64,000 nucleotides of DNA from Pseudomonas sp. RIT-PI-q (lineage in GTDB: Bacteria > Pseudomonadota > Gammaproteobacteria > Pseudomonadales > Pseudomonadaceae): the NCBI RefSeq assembly GCF_001297125.1, contig NZ_LHPC01000040.1, positions 151,967 to 215,966 of the forward strand, given 5' to 3'. Of the stretch, positions 8,559-16,720 are shown one piece after another. Each line of letters starts with the position of its first letter. Position 1 is the stretch's first letter. The translations under genes and the position numbers were made by a program. The notes below the pieces were generated by a model, which was not told the DNA's origin, searched no databases, and saw only the letters and a program-made list of their open reading frames with translations.

Positions 8559-9770
8559 ATGACAATTACCAATTATAGAACGACTGTAGAGCGGTTCACT
8601 CCACCTTCCTCAAGCAAGGAACCGCAAATCGCTGAATTGACAACAAAGAAAAAGGTGGGCACCTATGTTCAGTTGAGCAATGTGCGAGGAGAGAGCATAA
8701 GTCATATTGAAAAAATGACCCACCCTCTGACGGAACCCAGTGGCACAGATTATTTTTCACCGTACATGATATCCCTGCTAGGCGAATCAACTTTATTAGC
8801 CTTTGCCGAAAAAGCCCTTCAAGCGCCAAGAAAACGACTGTTGGATAGTTTGGGCATTGATGATTCACAACAAAATCAACGCCAGCATAAATTGCGCTCG
8901 GACTATACGGCTATTTCCAGATTTTATAGTACGCCGCCTGCACCTATCACATTAAACGGATCGCCATTTGTTGAACAAGAGCCAACAACCCCCTACTTTA
9001 GCCATCAAAAAATCATCACGCCGGATTTTGGTATATATCGAAACAGCCCAGGCAGCCATAAACCAAACCTGTTTAACTGCGGGTTCCGTGATGATAGTGA
9101 AATATTTTATGACGATGCCCCAATCAAGCAACTGCAAAAACACAACTACGACATACACTCAAGAGAAACTGACTTACGCGCTGACGGGAAGGCACTCAAC
9201 AAAGCACACTACTTTATTGAAATGATGGAGTATTTAACTAACCGAGGACACCCCAAAGACTTCGTTGTGCAAAACTCATTAGAGAGCAGCAGCGATAAAA
9301 ACACTCCTCACTTCCAATATATCCCAAACGACACCCCCCTCCCCGTCTTTGCCCATACGCCCGGGCGCACTGACAACTTAGAAGCTTGCCTACTTGACTG
9401 GCACCTACCGTCCGTATGGAAGCGTATAGACCTACAACAACCTGACTGGCAGGAAAGCGCCAAATATCTACAATATAAATGTCAAGAGTTACTTGATCAG
9501 CATCACATCAGTACAACCCCGGTTTTCAGAAAAATGGAGGATAGCAAAATGGATATCTATCTGATTTTCAAAAAAAACTGCTCAGACATATGGAATATGA
9601 CTCAAGAAGATATCCAGCTTGTTCCTGGGTGGCTGGAGTCCTGCGGCATCTTTATTGCCAATAGCCCCAAGGCTGAAGCATTCAACAATAAAGGTGCGCA
9701 GGATTACTACGCTACTTACCGAGTAACTGCGGAGCACATTGAAATCATTAACGGGATTTTTGAGATCTGA
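8559..9770 (+). CDS. Unrecognised 403-residue protein, possible remote HIT-superfamily relative
   Basis: The frame is A+T-rich like the gene before it and has no obvious Shine-Dalgarno sequence. No signal peptide or membrane helix is visible. Around residues 232-255 the protein reads FVVQNSLESSS...TPHFQYIP. This recalls the N-S...S...H-(F/L)-Q pattern of HIT-fold nucleotidyl transferases and GDP-hexose or Ap4A phosphorylases, where the HxHxQ segment holds the catalytic His. Only one His-Phe-Gln is present, so this is a weak structural hint, not an assignment. Pairing with the 668-residue gene suggests shared acquisition and perhaps a shared role. Confidence 0.7.
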   Translation: MTITNYRTTVERFTPPSSSKEPQIAELTTKKKVGTYVQLSNVRGESISHIEKMTHPLTEPSGTDYFSPYMISLLGESTLLAFAEKALQAPRKRLLDSLGIDDSQQNQRQHKLRSDYTAISRFYSTPPAPITLNGSPFVEQEPTTPYFSHQKIITPDFGIYRNSPGSHKPNLFNCGFRDDSEIFYDDAPIKQLQKHNYDIHSRETDLRADGKALNKAHYFIEMMEYLTNRGHPKDFVVQNSLESSSDKNTPHFQYIPNDTPLPVFAHTPGRTDNLEACLLDWHLPSVWKRIDLQQPDWQESAKYLQYKCQELLDQHHISTTPVFRKMEDSKMDIYLIFKKNCSDIWNMTQEDIQLVPGWLESCGIFIANSPKAEAFNNKGAQDYYATYRVTAEHIEIINGIFEI

Positions 9771-9784
9771 CCTCTCATGGCTGC

Positions 9785-10678
9785 CTACTGAGCAACCGTC
9801 CGCCGAAACTTCAGGCTCCAGCCCTGTTGCATCCCGGCAGCGGCCAGCAGAATCGCGGCGACGCCGATCCATTGCAGCGGCTCCAGGCGATGACCAAAGG
9901 CAAACCAGTCAACGAAAATCGCTGCAATCGGGTAGATGAAGGACAGCGCACCGGTGAGTGCCGTCGGCAGTTTTTGAATCGCGCCGTAGAGCAGCACATA
10001 CATCACACCCGTGTGCACAATGCCCAGGGTCACCAGGCTGGCCCAGGCGCTCGGCGCTTGCGGCAGTGCGGAAAAGTGCGCGAAGGGCGCGAGCAGCAGC
10101 ACCCCGGTGGTGACCTGGATCAGCGCAATCAAATGCGGTGGCGTACCGGTCAGGCGCTTGATGATCAACGCGGCAATCGCATAGAGGAACGCGGCACCCA
10201 GCGCCAGCGCGATGCCCATCAGGTAATCATTGCCGCTTTCGCCCTGCCCGCCATGCGCGCTGACAATCGCCAACATCCCCAGAAACGAGATGCCCAGCCA
10301 GAACAGCTTCTGCAGGGTGATTTTCTCGTTGAGGAACAGCGCGGCCAACCCCACCAACATGAACGGCTGCACGTTGTACACGGCTGTGCCGATGGCAATC
10401 GAGGCGCGGGAATACGACGCGAACAACAGCACCCAGTTGCCGACAATCGCCACGCCGCTGAGCACGGCCAGTAAAAAGGTGGTGCGAGTCAAAATGCCGG
10501 GGCGCAGGAAGCCGAATGCTGCGCAAATCAGCAACAAGGTGCCGGCGCCAAATACGCATCGCCAGAACACCACGTCCAGCACCGGTTGCCCGGACACCAG
10601 CACGAACCAGCCGATAGTCCCGGAGATCAGCATGGCGGCGGTCATTTCGAATGACCCGTGACGCATTGATTTGTCCAT
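9785..10678 (-). CDS. EamA (DMT) family transporter
   Basis: This 297-residue protein has about ten hydrophobic helices in two homologous halves. The halves begin near AAMLISGTIGWFVLVSG and MGIALALGAAFLYAIAALII, as in drug/metabolite transporter exporters. Near the end of each half come segments such as AVYNVQPFMLVGLAALFLNE and ALSFIYPIAAIFVDW, the P(x)2-4 E-rich motif of EamA repeats. Two adjacent ATG codons exist; AGGAG lies seven bases before the second (10678), which I chose. It is transcribed divergently from an Lrp/AsnC regulator that probably controls it, a common arrangement for amino-acid exporters. Confidence 0.9.
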   Translation of the reverse strand: MDKSMRHGSFEMTAAMLISGTIGWFVLVSGQPVLDVVFWRCVFGAGTLLLICAAFGFLRPGILTRTTFLLAVLSGVAIVGNWVLLFASYSRASIAIGTAVYNVQPFMLVGLAALFLNEKITLQKLFWLGISFLGMLAIVSAHGGQGESGNDYLMGIALALGAAFLYAIAALIIKRLTGTPPHLIALIQVTTGVLLLAPFAHFSALPQAPSAWASLVTLGIVHTGVMYVLLYGAIQKLPTALTGALSFIYPIAAIFVDWFAFGHRLEPLQWIGVAAILLAAAGMQQGWSLKFRRTVAQ

Positions 10679-10813
10679 CATCAGACTCCTGTGTGTGAGG
10701 CCAAAGTATGCCAATCCGCCGAGGGCCTTCTCCAGCGCAAAAATCAGGCTAAACTCGATTTCTGCCTTTTTTATCAAGGCCGTTTCGATTAACTGCCTAA
10801 TAGGGGATTCGCC

Positions 10814-11251
10814 ATGACCGACGACATCGACCAAGTGCTGATCAGCGCATTGATGGAAGACTCGCGGCGCTCGCTCAAGACGCTGGCGAACATTAGCGGC
10901 CTGTCCTCGCCCAGCGTTGCCGAGCGTTTGCGCCGTCTGGAAGAGCGCGGCGTGCTCAAGGGTTATACCGTCGAGATTGATCCCAAGTGCTTCGGCTATC
11001 AACTGCAGGCCATCGTCCGCATCCGCCCGCTGCCGGGCCAGTTGCAGGAAGTGGAACGGCAGATCCAGGCCATCCCTGAATTCACCGAGTGTGACAAGGT
11101 AACCGGCGACGACTGCTTCATCGCTCGCCTGCATGTGCGCTCGATGGAACAACTGGACACCCTGCTCGACCGCCTCAATACCCACGCTGAAACCAACACG
11201 GCGATCGTCAAGAAAACCCCGGTCAAACGCCGTTTGCCACCGATGGCGTAA
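10814..11251 (+). CDS. Lrp/AsnC family transcriptional regulator
   Basis: The 145-residue protein has an N-terminal helix-turn-helix (LKTLANISGLSSPSVAERLRRLEERGVL, residues about 18-45) and a C-terminal RAM/AsnC ligand-binding domain (QLQAIVRIRPLPGQ...CDKVTGDDCFIARLHV). The DDCF segment matches the family's effector pocket region. It is divergent from the EamA exporter with a 135-bp spacer, so it is the likely regulator of that exporter. A strong bidirectional terminator follows. Confidence 0.92.
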   Translation: MTDDIDQVLISALMEDSRRSLKTLANISGLSSPSVAERLRRLEERGVLKGYTVEIDPKCFGYQLQAIVRIRPLPGQLQEVERQIQAIPEFTECDKVTGDDCFIARLHVRSMEQLDTLLDRLNTHAETNTAIVKKTPVKRRLPPMA

Positions 11252-11275
11252 CCCGCCAGCCAAATCGCAGGCAAT

Positions 11276-11301
11276 AAAAAACCCGCCGTAGCGGGTTTTT
11301 T
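11276..11301. terminator. Bidirectional rho-independent terminator
   Basis: Six A residues, a CCCGC/GCGGG stem with a 4-base loop and six T residues form a symmetrical terminator. It lies between the convergent Lrp regulator and Bax-inhibitor-1 genes and can serve both. Confidence 0.9.
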
Positions 11302-11316
11302 ACTCAAGGCCGTCGA

Positions 11317-11988
11317 TTAATCATCGCGGCTCATGATGCCGAACAGCTGCAACAAGCTGATGAACAGGTTGTAGATCGATACATACAGGCTGATGGTCGC
11401 CATGATGTAGTTGCGCTCGCCGCCGTGAATGATGGCGCTGGTCTGGAACAGAATGCAGACCGAGGAGAACAGCACGAAACCTGCGCTGATCGCCAGTTGC
11501 AGACCACTGATCTGGAAGAAGAAGCTCGCCAGCGTCGCACCCAGCAGCACGAAGAAGCCTGCGGTGATGAAACCACCCAGGAAGCTCATGTCCTTGCGAG
11601 TGATCAGCACATAGGCCGACAGGCCGCCGAACACCAGCGCAGTCATCGCGAAGGCCGAACTCACGACTTCAGCACCGCCCTGCATGCCCAGGTAACGGTT
11701 AAGAATCGGGCCGAGCAGGAACCCCATGAAACCGGTCAGGGCAAATGCCGACACCAGGCCCCAAGCCGAATCACGGAATTTGTTGGTGAGAAAGAAAAGG
11801 CCGTAGAAGCCGATCAGCACCACGAAAACGTTCGGGTAGCCGACACGCATCTGCTGAGCGACGAACGCCATCACGCCGCTGAATGCGAGGGTGAGGGCGA
11901 GTAAGCCGTAAGTGTTGCGCAGGACGCGGCTAACCTCTAGCTGCTCAGCCTGCACGCTGTTATTAACTGCGTAATCCTGTTCGCGCAT
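11317..11988 (-). CDS. Bax inhibitor-1/YccA family inner-membrane protein
   Basis: This 223-residue protein has seven hydrophobic helices and the family's typical start, with VLRNTYGLLALTLAFSGVMAF. The conserved C-terminal helix has YIMATISLYVSIYNLFISLL followed by the short acidic tail SRDD. Bacterial members such as YccA modulate the FtsH protease and are thought to leak protons or calcium. A GGAG-like site (CAGGAGTGTCGCC) precedes the ATG. It is monocistronic, read toward the Lrp gene and away from tRNA-Ser. Confidence 0.94.
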   Translation of the reverse strand: MREQDYAVNNSVQAEQLEVSRVLRNTYGLLALTLAFSGVMAFVAQQMRVGYPNVFVVLIGFYGLFFLTNKFRDSAWGLVSAFALTGFMGFLLGPILNRYLGMQGGAEVVSSAFAMTALVFGGLSAYVLITRKDMSFLGGFITAGFFVLLGATLASFFFQISGLQLAISAGFVLFSSVCILFQTSAIIHGGERNYIMATISLYVSIYNLFISLLQLFGIMSRDD

Positions 11989-12065
11989 GGCGACACTCCT
12001 GTTGGTTTGAAACGTTCAGTCGCAAAGATCATAACAGACGCCCTGTAACAAGCTATGCAGAGAGT

Positions 12066-12093
12066 TTGACAGTGTGTTTCATTCAGGTATTAT
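12066..12093 (+). promoter_or_regulatory. Sigma-70 promoter of tRNA-Ser
   Basis: A perfect -35 box TTGACA (12066-12071) and a -10 box TATTAT (12088-12093) are separated by 16 bp. The GGCGCCCGC that follows is a G+C-rich discriminator, as expected for a stable-RNA promoter under stringent control. The mature tRNA starts 19 bp after the -10 box. Confidence 0.8.
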
Positions 12094-12111
12094 GGCGCCC
12101 GCAACGCAAAC

Positions 12112-12199
12112 GGAGGTGTGGCCGAGTGGTTTAAGGCAACGGTCTTGAAAACCGTCGACTGTAACAGGTCCATGAGTTCGAATCCCATCGCCTCCGCCA
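12112..12199 (+). tRNA. tRNA-Ser (anticodon UGA)
   Basis: The acceptor stem GGAGGTG pairs with CGCCTCC and is followed by discriminator G and an encoded CCA. The D arm is GCCGAGTGGTTTAAGGC. The anticodon stem ACGGT/ACCGT encloses the loop CTTGAAA with anticodon TGA. A long variable arm typical of serine tRNAs and the T arm with GTTCGAATC follow. The gene is 88 nt with CCA. It reads codons UCA and UCG and possibly others by wobble. Confidence 0.97.
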
Positions 12200-12206
12200 T
12201 CTTTAT

Positions 12207-12243
12207 ACGACAAAGCCCTGATTATTCAGGGCTTTGTCGTTTC
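12207..12243 (+). terminator. Terminator of tRNA-Ser
   Basis: ACGACAAAGCCCTG and its exact reverse complement form a 14-bp stem with the 6-base loop ATTATT, starting eight bases after the tRNA CCA and ending in TTT. Confidence 0.85.
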
Positions 12244-12535
12244 TGGGGTTTGGCGACATTCTCGCCTCTGGGTATGCGTTCCATAACTGAGCAGCTAACC
12301 CCCCCTTCTCCGGCGTCCTGCCAATCGTAAAACATCCTTCATCAAATGCGATGCTACGCAGTCCTCAAAACCGAGGATTTGCGATGTCCCATCCAGACCC
12401 TCTCCCCTCCCTGCTGTACAAGATCAACAAAGCGATCTAATTGTCGAAGGACGAGGAAACAAGTGAATTGGGTGGAAATGTCACGAATACCGCGACCACT
12501 CCCACCCTGACGGAAACCTGTTCGTCAGAACGCGC
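12244..12535. other. Intergenic stretch with no supported gene
   Basis: Between the tRNA terminator and the MFS gene I see no convincing gene. A short frame of 18 codons (12384-12440, starting MSHPDPLPSLLYKINKAI) has a GAGGATTTGCG leader. It could be a truncated remnant of a longer protein, but it is too short to support. No attachment-site duplication of the tRNA 3' end was noticed here. Confidence 0.5.
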
Positions 12536-13867
12536 TCATACAGGCTGTCGCCGGCCGTGCAACCGCTGTTTACCCACCTTTTGCTCATGCCCCTGACGCA
12601 AACGCAATGCGGCAATCGCCGCGAGCACCAGGATAATTGCTACGATTTTCATGCCATTCATTGCATTGCCGGTACTTTGCTCGATCACCCCCATCACAGA
12701 GGGTCCGACAAAACCGCCGAGCAGACCGCATGAGTTGACGAACCCCAGGCCCCCTGCGAGCGCTGCGCCCTTAAGTCGCGAAGCCGGGTAGAGAAAAATG
12801 ATCGACTGCACGACGAAGAACATCACCGCCGAAAGGCAGAAACCCAGCAGACTGATCACCGGTCCCGCCAATGAGGCGATTCCCAGTCCTGCGGCCATGG
12901 TCAGCAAACCCGCTACCAGCATTTGCCGGGCGCGCGCCGGCGTAGTGGCAAATCGCGGCAGTGCAATAGCGCCTGCCGCTGCCGCCAGCCAAGGCAAGGA
13001 GGTCAGCAAGCCGATCTGCAAGGTGCTCAGATCGCCGTATTTACCAATGATGCCGGGCAGGAAAAAGATCACCGTGTAGACCGTGATCTGGTGGCAGAAG
13101 TAGACAAGGATCGCCAACAGAATCTGCGGGGTCAGGCATTGTTTGAACGAGTGACCACCGGGGCCGGCACCCTCCTCCGATTCAGCGGCCAGCCTCTGCT
13201 CGATCTGCTCGGCTTCAGCGGCGCTCAGCCAAGGCGCCTTGTTTGGGCGGTCTGGCAATTTTTTCCAGACCACCATGGCGAAGAACACGGCCGGCAGGCC
13301 TTCAAGCATGAACATCCACTGCCAGCCACGCCAACCCCAGACGCCGTCCAGTTGCATGAGCGCGGCGCCCAGCGGCCCGCCAATGATGTTGGCAAAGCAC
13401 ACGCCTAACAGAAAATACCCGGTAGCTCGGGCCCGCTGTTCCCGGCCGAACCAGTACGTCAGGTACAGCATGACGCCGGGGAACAGGCCCGCTTCGGCGA
13501 TGCCCAGCAGTAAGCGCAGCACGTAGAACGACGTTTCGCCCTGAACAAAAGCCATCGCCGCAGAGATCAAACCCCAGGTAACCATGATCCGCGCAATCCA
13601 GAACCGCGCGCCGACCTTGTGCATGATCAAGTTGCTGGGCACTTCTGACAGTGCATAGGTGAGAAAGAACAACCCGGCTCCGAGCCCGTAAGCAGCGGCG
13701 GAAATGCCCAGATCGACATCCAGATGATGCTTGGCCAGCGCGATGTTGGTCCGGTCAAGAAAACTCAGCACGTAAGCGGCAATCAGCAACGGCATGAGTT
13801 TGACGAACATCAGTTTATTCAGCGTCGCTGAATCCCGGGGGGTATCAGGTACGATTTCGACACGCAT
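12536..13867 (-). CDS. MFS transporter, anion:cation symporter (ACS)-like
   Basis: The 443-residue protein has twelve predicted membrane helices and the ACS-family signatures YVLSFLDRTNIALAKHHL in helix 1 and FYVLRLLLGIAEAGLFPGVM in helix 4. The closest types import organic anions such as tartrate, phthalate or hydroxybenzoate-like acids. It is the last gene of an operon with a GntR regulator, an SDR dehydrogenase and a BKACE enzyme, 96 bp after the latter. It probably imports the organic acid that those enzymes degrade. The start is supported by GAGGTG seven bases upstream. Confidence 0.9.
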   Translation of the reverse strand: MRVEIVPDTPRDSATLNKLMFVKLMPLLIAAYVLSFLDRTNIALAKHHLDVDLGISAAAYGLGAGLFFLTYALSEVPSNLIMHKVGARFWIARIMVTWGLISAAMAFVQGETSFYVLRLLLGIAEAGLFPGVMLYLTYWFGREQRARATGYFLLGVCFANIIGGPLGAALMQLDGVWGWRGWQWMFMLEGLPAVFFAMVVWKKLPDRPNKAPWLSAAEAEQIEQRLAAESEEGAGPGGHSFKQCLTPQILLAILVYFCHQITVYTVIFFLPGIIGKYGDLSTLQIGLLTSLPWLAAAAGAIALPRFATTPARARQMLVAGLLTMAAGLGIASLAGPVISLLGFCLSAVMFFVVQSIIFLYPASRLKGAALAGGLGFVNSCGLLGGFVGPSVMGVIEQSTGNAMNGMKIVAIILVLAAIAALRLRQGHEQKVGKQRLHGRRQPV

Positions 13868-13963
13868 GTTTCACCTCAGTCTTGTTGTTATGGAGATGAC
13901 ACGTTTCGCGGTTGACAGCAGGTGCGGGACGGCGCCCGCACCCGTGCGAAAAACGATGGGTTA

Positions 13964-14896
13964 TTAAAAATCGACCTTGTCCTGGCCTTTGAGGTCGAGC
14001 ATTTCCCGGGCTTCGTCCGGTGTCGCCACGCGCGCACCCAAGGCTTCGATCACCGTACGGATGCGCTTGACCTGATCGGCGTTGGACGCTGCCAGTTGGC
14101 CCGGCCCGTCCCACAGCGAATCCTCAAGGCCGACGCGCACATGACTGCCCATCGACAGGCCCATGGTGCCCAGTGGAATCTGATTGCGACCGGCACCGAG
14201 AATCGACCATTGGTAAGCGTCGCCGAACAGACGGTCAGCCGTACGGCGCATGTGCGCCAGGTCTTCCGGGTGACCACCGATGCCTCCGCGTAGACCGAAC
14301 ACCGACTGAATGAAAATCGGCGCCTTGAGCAACCCGCGCTGCAGGAAATGCGCAGCGGTGTAGAGGTGGCCAATGTCGTAGCATTCGATTTCAAAGCGGG
14401 TGCGGTTTTCGGCACAGGCGTTGAGGATGTGGGCGATGTCGCGGAAGGTATTGCGGAAAATCCGGTCGTCGCTCTCGGCGAGGTACGGCCGTTCCCAATC
14501 GTGCTTGAACTCGGTGAAACGATCGAGCATTTCGTACAGCCCGAAGTTCATCGAGCCCATGTTCAGCGAAGCCAGTTCAGGCTTGAGTTGCGCCACCGGC
14601 TGCAAGCGCTCTTCCACGCCCATGGTCGGCGCACCGCCGGTGGTGATGTTGATCACCACGTCACTCTTGGCCTTGATCTGCGGCAAGAACTGACGGAACA
14701 GGTCGACATCCTGGCTCGGCCGACCGTCAATTGGATCGCGAGCATGCAGGTGAACAATCGATGCGCCCGCCTCGGCGGCACCGATAGCAGCGTCGGCGAT
14801 TTCCTGCGGCGTGATCGGCAAATGGGGCGACATCGAAGGTGTATGGATGGCGCCAGTGACGGCGCAGGTGATGATGATCGGGCGTTTTTTGGACAT
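13964..14896 (-). CDS. BKACE-family enzyme (3-keto-5-aminohexanoate cleavage protein, DUF849)
   Basis: This 310-residue TIM-barrel protein belongs to the beta-keto acid cleavage enzymes, which convert a beta-keto acid plus acetyl-CoA into acetoacetate and a new acyl-CoA. The metal-binding His pair is visible in HLHARDP near residue 49, and the conserved acidic element FEIECYD lies near residue 165. NITTGGAPTM and SMNFGLYEM are family blocks. The substrate cannot be deduced from sequence; dehydrocarnitine and aminohexanoate are known for relatives. The upstream SDR gene could supply a beta-keto acid by oxidising a beta-hydroxy acid. Confidence 0.9.
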   Translation of the reverse strand: MSKKRPIIITCAVTGAIHTPSMSPHLPITPQEIADAAIGAAEAGASIVHLHARDPIDGRPSQDVDLFRQFLPQIKAKSDVVINITTGGAPTMGVEERLQPVAQLKPELASLNMGSMNFGLYEMLDRFTEFKHDWERPYLAESDDRIFRNTFRDIAHILNACAENRTRFEIECYDIGHLYTAAHFLQRGLLKAPIFIQSVFGLRGGIGGHPEDLAHMRRTADRLFGDAYQWSILGAGRNQIPLGTMGLSMGSHVRVGLEDSLWDGPGQLAASNADQVKRIRTVIEALGARVATPDEAREMLDLKGQDKVDF

Positions 14897-14987
14897 GAGT
14901 GTTCTCCGTTCTTGTTCTTGGCGAGAAAGTTGGGGGTCACTCGACGCGGATTACTTCCGGCCGATGTTGCGATTGAAGTCGAGACGC

Positions 14988-15776
14988 TTAGAGGTACTCG
15001 ACGTTGCCATCCACACTGATGGCCTGGCCGGTCACGTTGCGTGCGGCGGGTGAGCACAGGAACAGCGCCATGGCGGCAACGTCCTCAGCCGTGACCATGC
15101 GTTTGAGCGAAATCTTTTTCAGGTACTCCTCACGCATCTCGGCTTCTGGCACGTTCATCTGTTCAGCGCGGGCGCGAATCACACCGTCCATGCGCGGGCC
15201 TTCGACGATGCCGGGCAGCAAGGCGTTGACGCGGATGTCGCTGTCGCCCAACTCGCACGCCAGGGATTTCATCAGGCCGATGATGGCCCATTTGGTCGCG
15301 GCGTACGGTGTGCGCCAGGCGTAACCCAAGCGGCCGGCGACTGACGCGATGTGGATCAGATGTGCGTTAGGTGACGCTTTGAGCAGCGGCACCGCGTGAT
15401 GAGCAAAGCGGTATTGCCCCGTGAGGTTGATGTCGATGGTGCGCTGCCATTCCTCATCGGTAATTTCGTCGATGCCCGCCGTCGGCCCGGCGATCCCGGC
15501 GTTGTTGATCAGCACATCGAGGCCGCCGAACTGTTCGCGCTGAACCTTGAACACCGCTTCGATCTGCGCCGGGTCACCCACGTCCGCACGGGTGGCCACG
15601 CTGTTCGGATAACGGTCGCGAAACGCGGCAAGGGCAGATTCGCTGACGTCACACACATGCACTTTGGCGCCTGCTTCCATGTAAGCCGCCGCCAGCACTT
15701 CGCCGATCCCGGCGGCGCCGCCAGAAATCAGCACCCGCAGGCCGGTGTAGGGAATCAGTCGGTTGAGAACGCTCAT
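14988..15776 (-). CDS. SDR family NAD(P)-dependent oxidoreductase
   Basis: The 262-residue classical short-chain dehydrogenase has the cofactor motif GGAAGIG (residues about 19-25), NNAGIAGP, the catalytic Ser in HIASVAGR, and Tyr-x-x-x-Lys in YAATKWA. The Asp in HVCDVS at the end of beta-2 suggests NAD preference. Its start overlaps the GntR stop codon (ATGA), so regulator and enzyme are coupled. The context with a BKACE enzyme suggests oxidation of a 3-hydroxy acid to the 3-keto acid that BKACE cleaves; this is inference. Confidence 0.92.
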   Translation of the reverse strand: MSVLNRLIPYTGLRVLISGGAAGIGEVLAAAYMEAGAKVHVCDVSESALAAFRDRYPNSVATRADVGDPAQIEAVFKVQREQFGGLDVLINNAGIAGPTAGIDEITDEEWQRTIDINLTGQYRFAHHAVPLLKASPNAHLIHIASVAGRLGYAWRTPYAATKWAIIGLMKSLACELGDSDIRVNALLPGIVEGPRMDGVIRARAEQMNVPEAEMREEYLKKISLKRMVTAEDVAAMALFLCSPAARNVTGQAISVDGNVEYL

Positions 15777-16495
15777 GCTTTTTTTACTCCAGAGACAGAC
15801 GACCGCGAACGGTCGCTCTTGACGATCAGGCGCGCCAGGGAATCGGCGGCCTGCATGATGTCGTCGGTGACTGCCGCTCGGGCCGCTGCCCCATCACGCG
15901 CGGCAAGGGCCTCGACGATGCGGTTGTGCGCTTCCATCGAGCGCTGAAGGTGCGCTTTGTCAGGTGCTACAAGCGCAAAACAGGGGCCCATGTGCAGCCA
16001 GAAATTCTCCACTGCCGCGACGGTCAGTTCAGCCTTGGCAACGGCATAGATGCGCCGATGGAAGGCAAAGTTGGTCCACAGATAACGAGCCACATCGACG
16101 CTGTCGGCGGCTTGCTGCATCTGGTCGCACAGATCGCTGATGTCTTTAAGGTCGGTATCGTTGAGCAGGATGACCGCTTTCTCGGCCAGCAGACCTTCGA
16201 GCGCCACCCGAGCGTCGCGGATCTCGCGCAGTCGTTCGGGGGTCATCATGCGGACACGCAGACGGGAGGTTTCGGTAACTTCGAAAGCGTTCTCTGCACT
16301 GAGGCGATTCAGTGCTTCGCGCACCGGCATCGGACTGGAACCCAGCGCCTCGGCAAGACCGCGAATGGTCAGTTTCTGGCCTGGCTGGAAGCGGCCGCTC
16401 ATCAGTGCTTCACGAATCTGCCGGTACACCTGATCTTGCAAGGTATCGCGGGAGACTTGACGCATGGTGGGCAGGAGGATCGGACGATCTGTCAT
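15773..16495 (-). CDS. GntR family transcriptional regulator, FadR/FCD subfamily
   Basis: This 240-residue protein has a winged-helix domain (LTIRGLAEALGSSPMPVREALNRL, residues about 42-65). An all-helical FCD domain follows, whose metal/ligand residues appear as RDARVALEG, FHRRIYAVAK and MEAHNRIVEAL. It heads the GntR-SDR-BKACE-MFS operon and probably represses it until the substrate appears. Two palindromes, TGTGATCACA and ACATATGT, lie 41-62 bp upstream of its start. Confidence 0.92.
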   Translation of the reverse strand: MTDRPILLPTMRQVSRDTLQDQVYRQIREALMSGRFQPGQKLTIRGLAEALGSSPMPVREALNRLSAENAFEVTETSRLRVRMMTPERLREIRDARVALEGLLAEKAVILLNDTDLKDISDLCDQMQQAADSVDVARYLWTNFAFHRRIYAVAKAELTVAAVENFWLHMGPCFALVAPDKAHLQRSMEAHNRIVEALAARDGAAARAAVTDDIMQAADSLARLIVKSDRSRSSVSGVKKA

Positions 16496-16535
16496 GAGTA
16501 ATGGCTCACATTGGACGTTCTTATGGGGCCCAATA

Positions 16536-16557
16536 TGTGATCACAAATAACATATGT
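16536..16557. promoter_or_regulatory. Candidate operator of the GntR-SDR-BKACE-MFS operon
   Basis: TGTGATCACA (16536-16545) is a perfect 10-bp palindrome and ACATATGT (16550-16557) a perfect 8-bp one. They are spaced by four bases and lie upstream of the GntR start on the minus strand. FadR-type regulators bind short palindromes of this size. Binding is inferred. Confidence 0.5.
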
Positions 16558-16647
16558 CAAATTATTTTGCGGGACGTAGGCGATCAATCCCAAGTCTGCG
16601 GGGGTGTTTGGTCAGCAGGTCCGCCCTCCCTATCCAGCAAGCAAATT

Positions 16648-16700
16648 ATTACCCCATGGTAATCATAAAAAACCCCTACAGGGGATTTACCTTTTGGTAA
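16648..16700. promoter_or_regulatory. Two phage-type operators in front of the XRE/S24 repressor gene
   Basis: Two copies of TTACC-N4-GGTAA occur here: TTACCCCATGGTAA at 16649-16662 (symmetry extends one base further on each side) and TTACCTTTTGGTAA at 16687-16700. Their centres are 38 bp apart, and a CCCCTACAGGGG palindrome lies between them. The second site ends 20 bp before the chosen start codon. The arrangement fits autoregulation by the repressor. The same half-sites recur at 18998 and 19023 before the lyase gene. Confidence 0.75.
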
Positions 16701-16720
16701 CAGGAAGGGATGATTTGCCG

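Noticed and set aside
9785..11263. 492-codon minus-strand frame covering the EamA gene and the Lrp gene
   Set aside because: The upstream third is antisense to the Lrp/AsnC gene; the transporter starts at 10678 with a good ribosome site.
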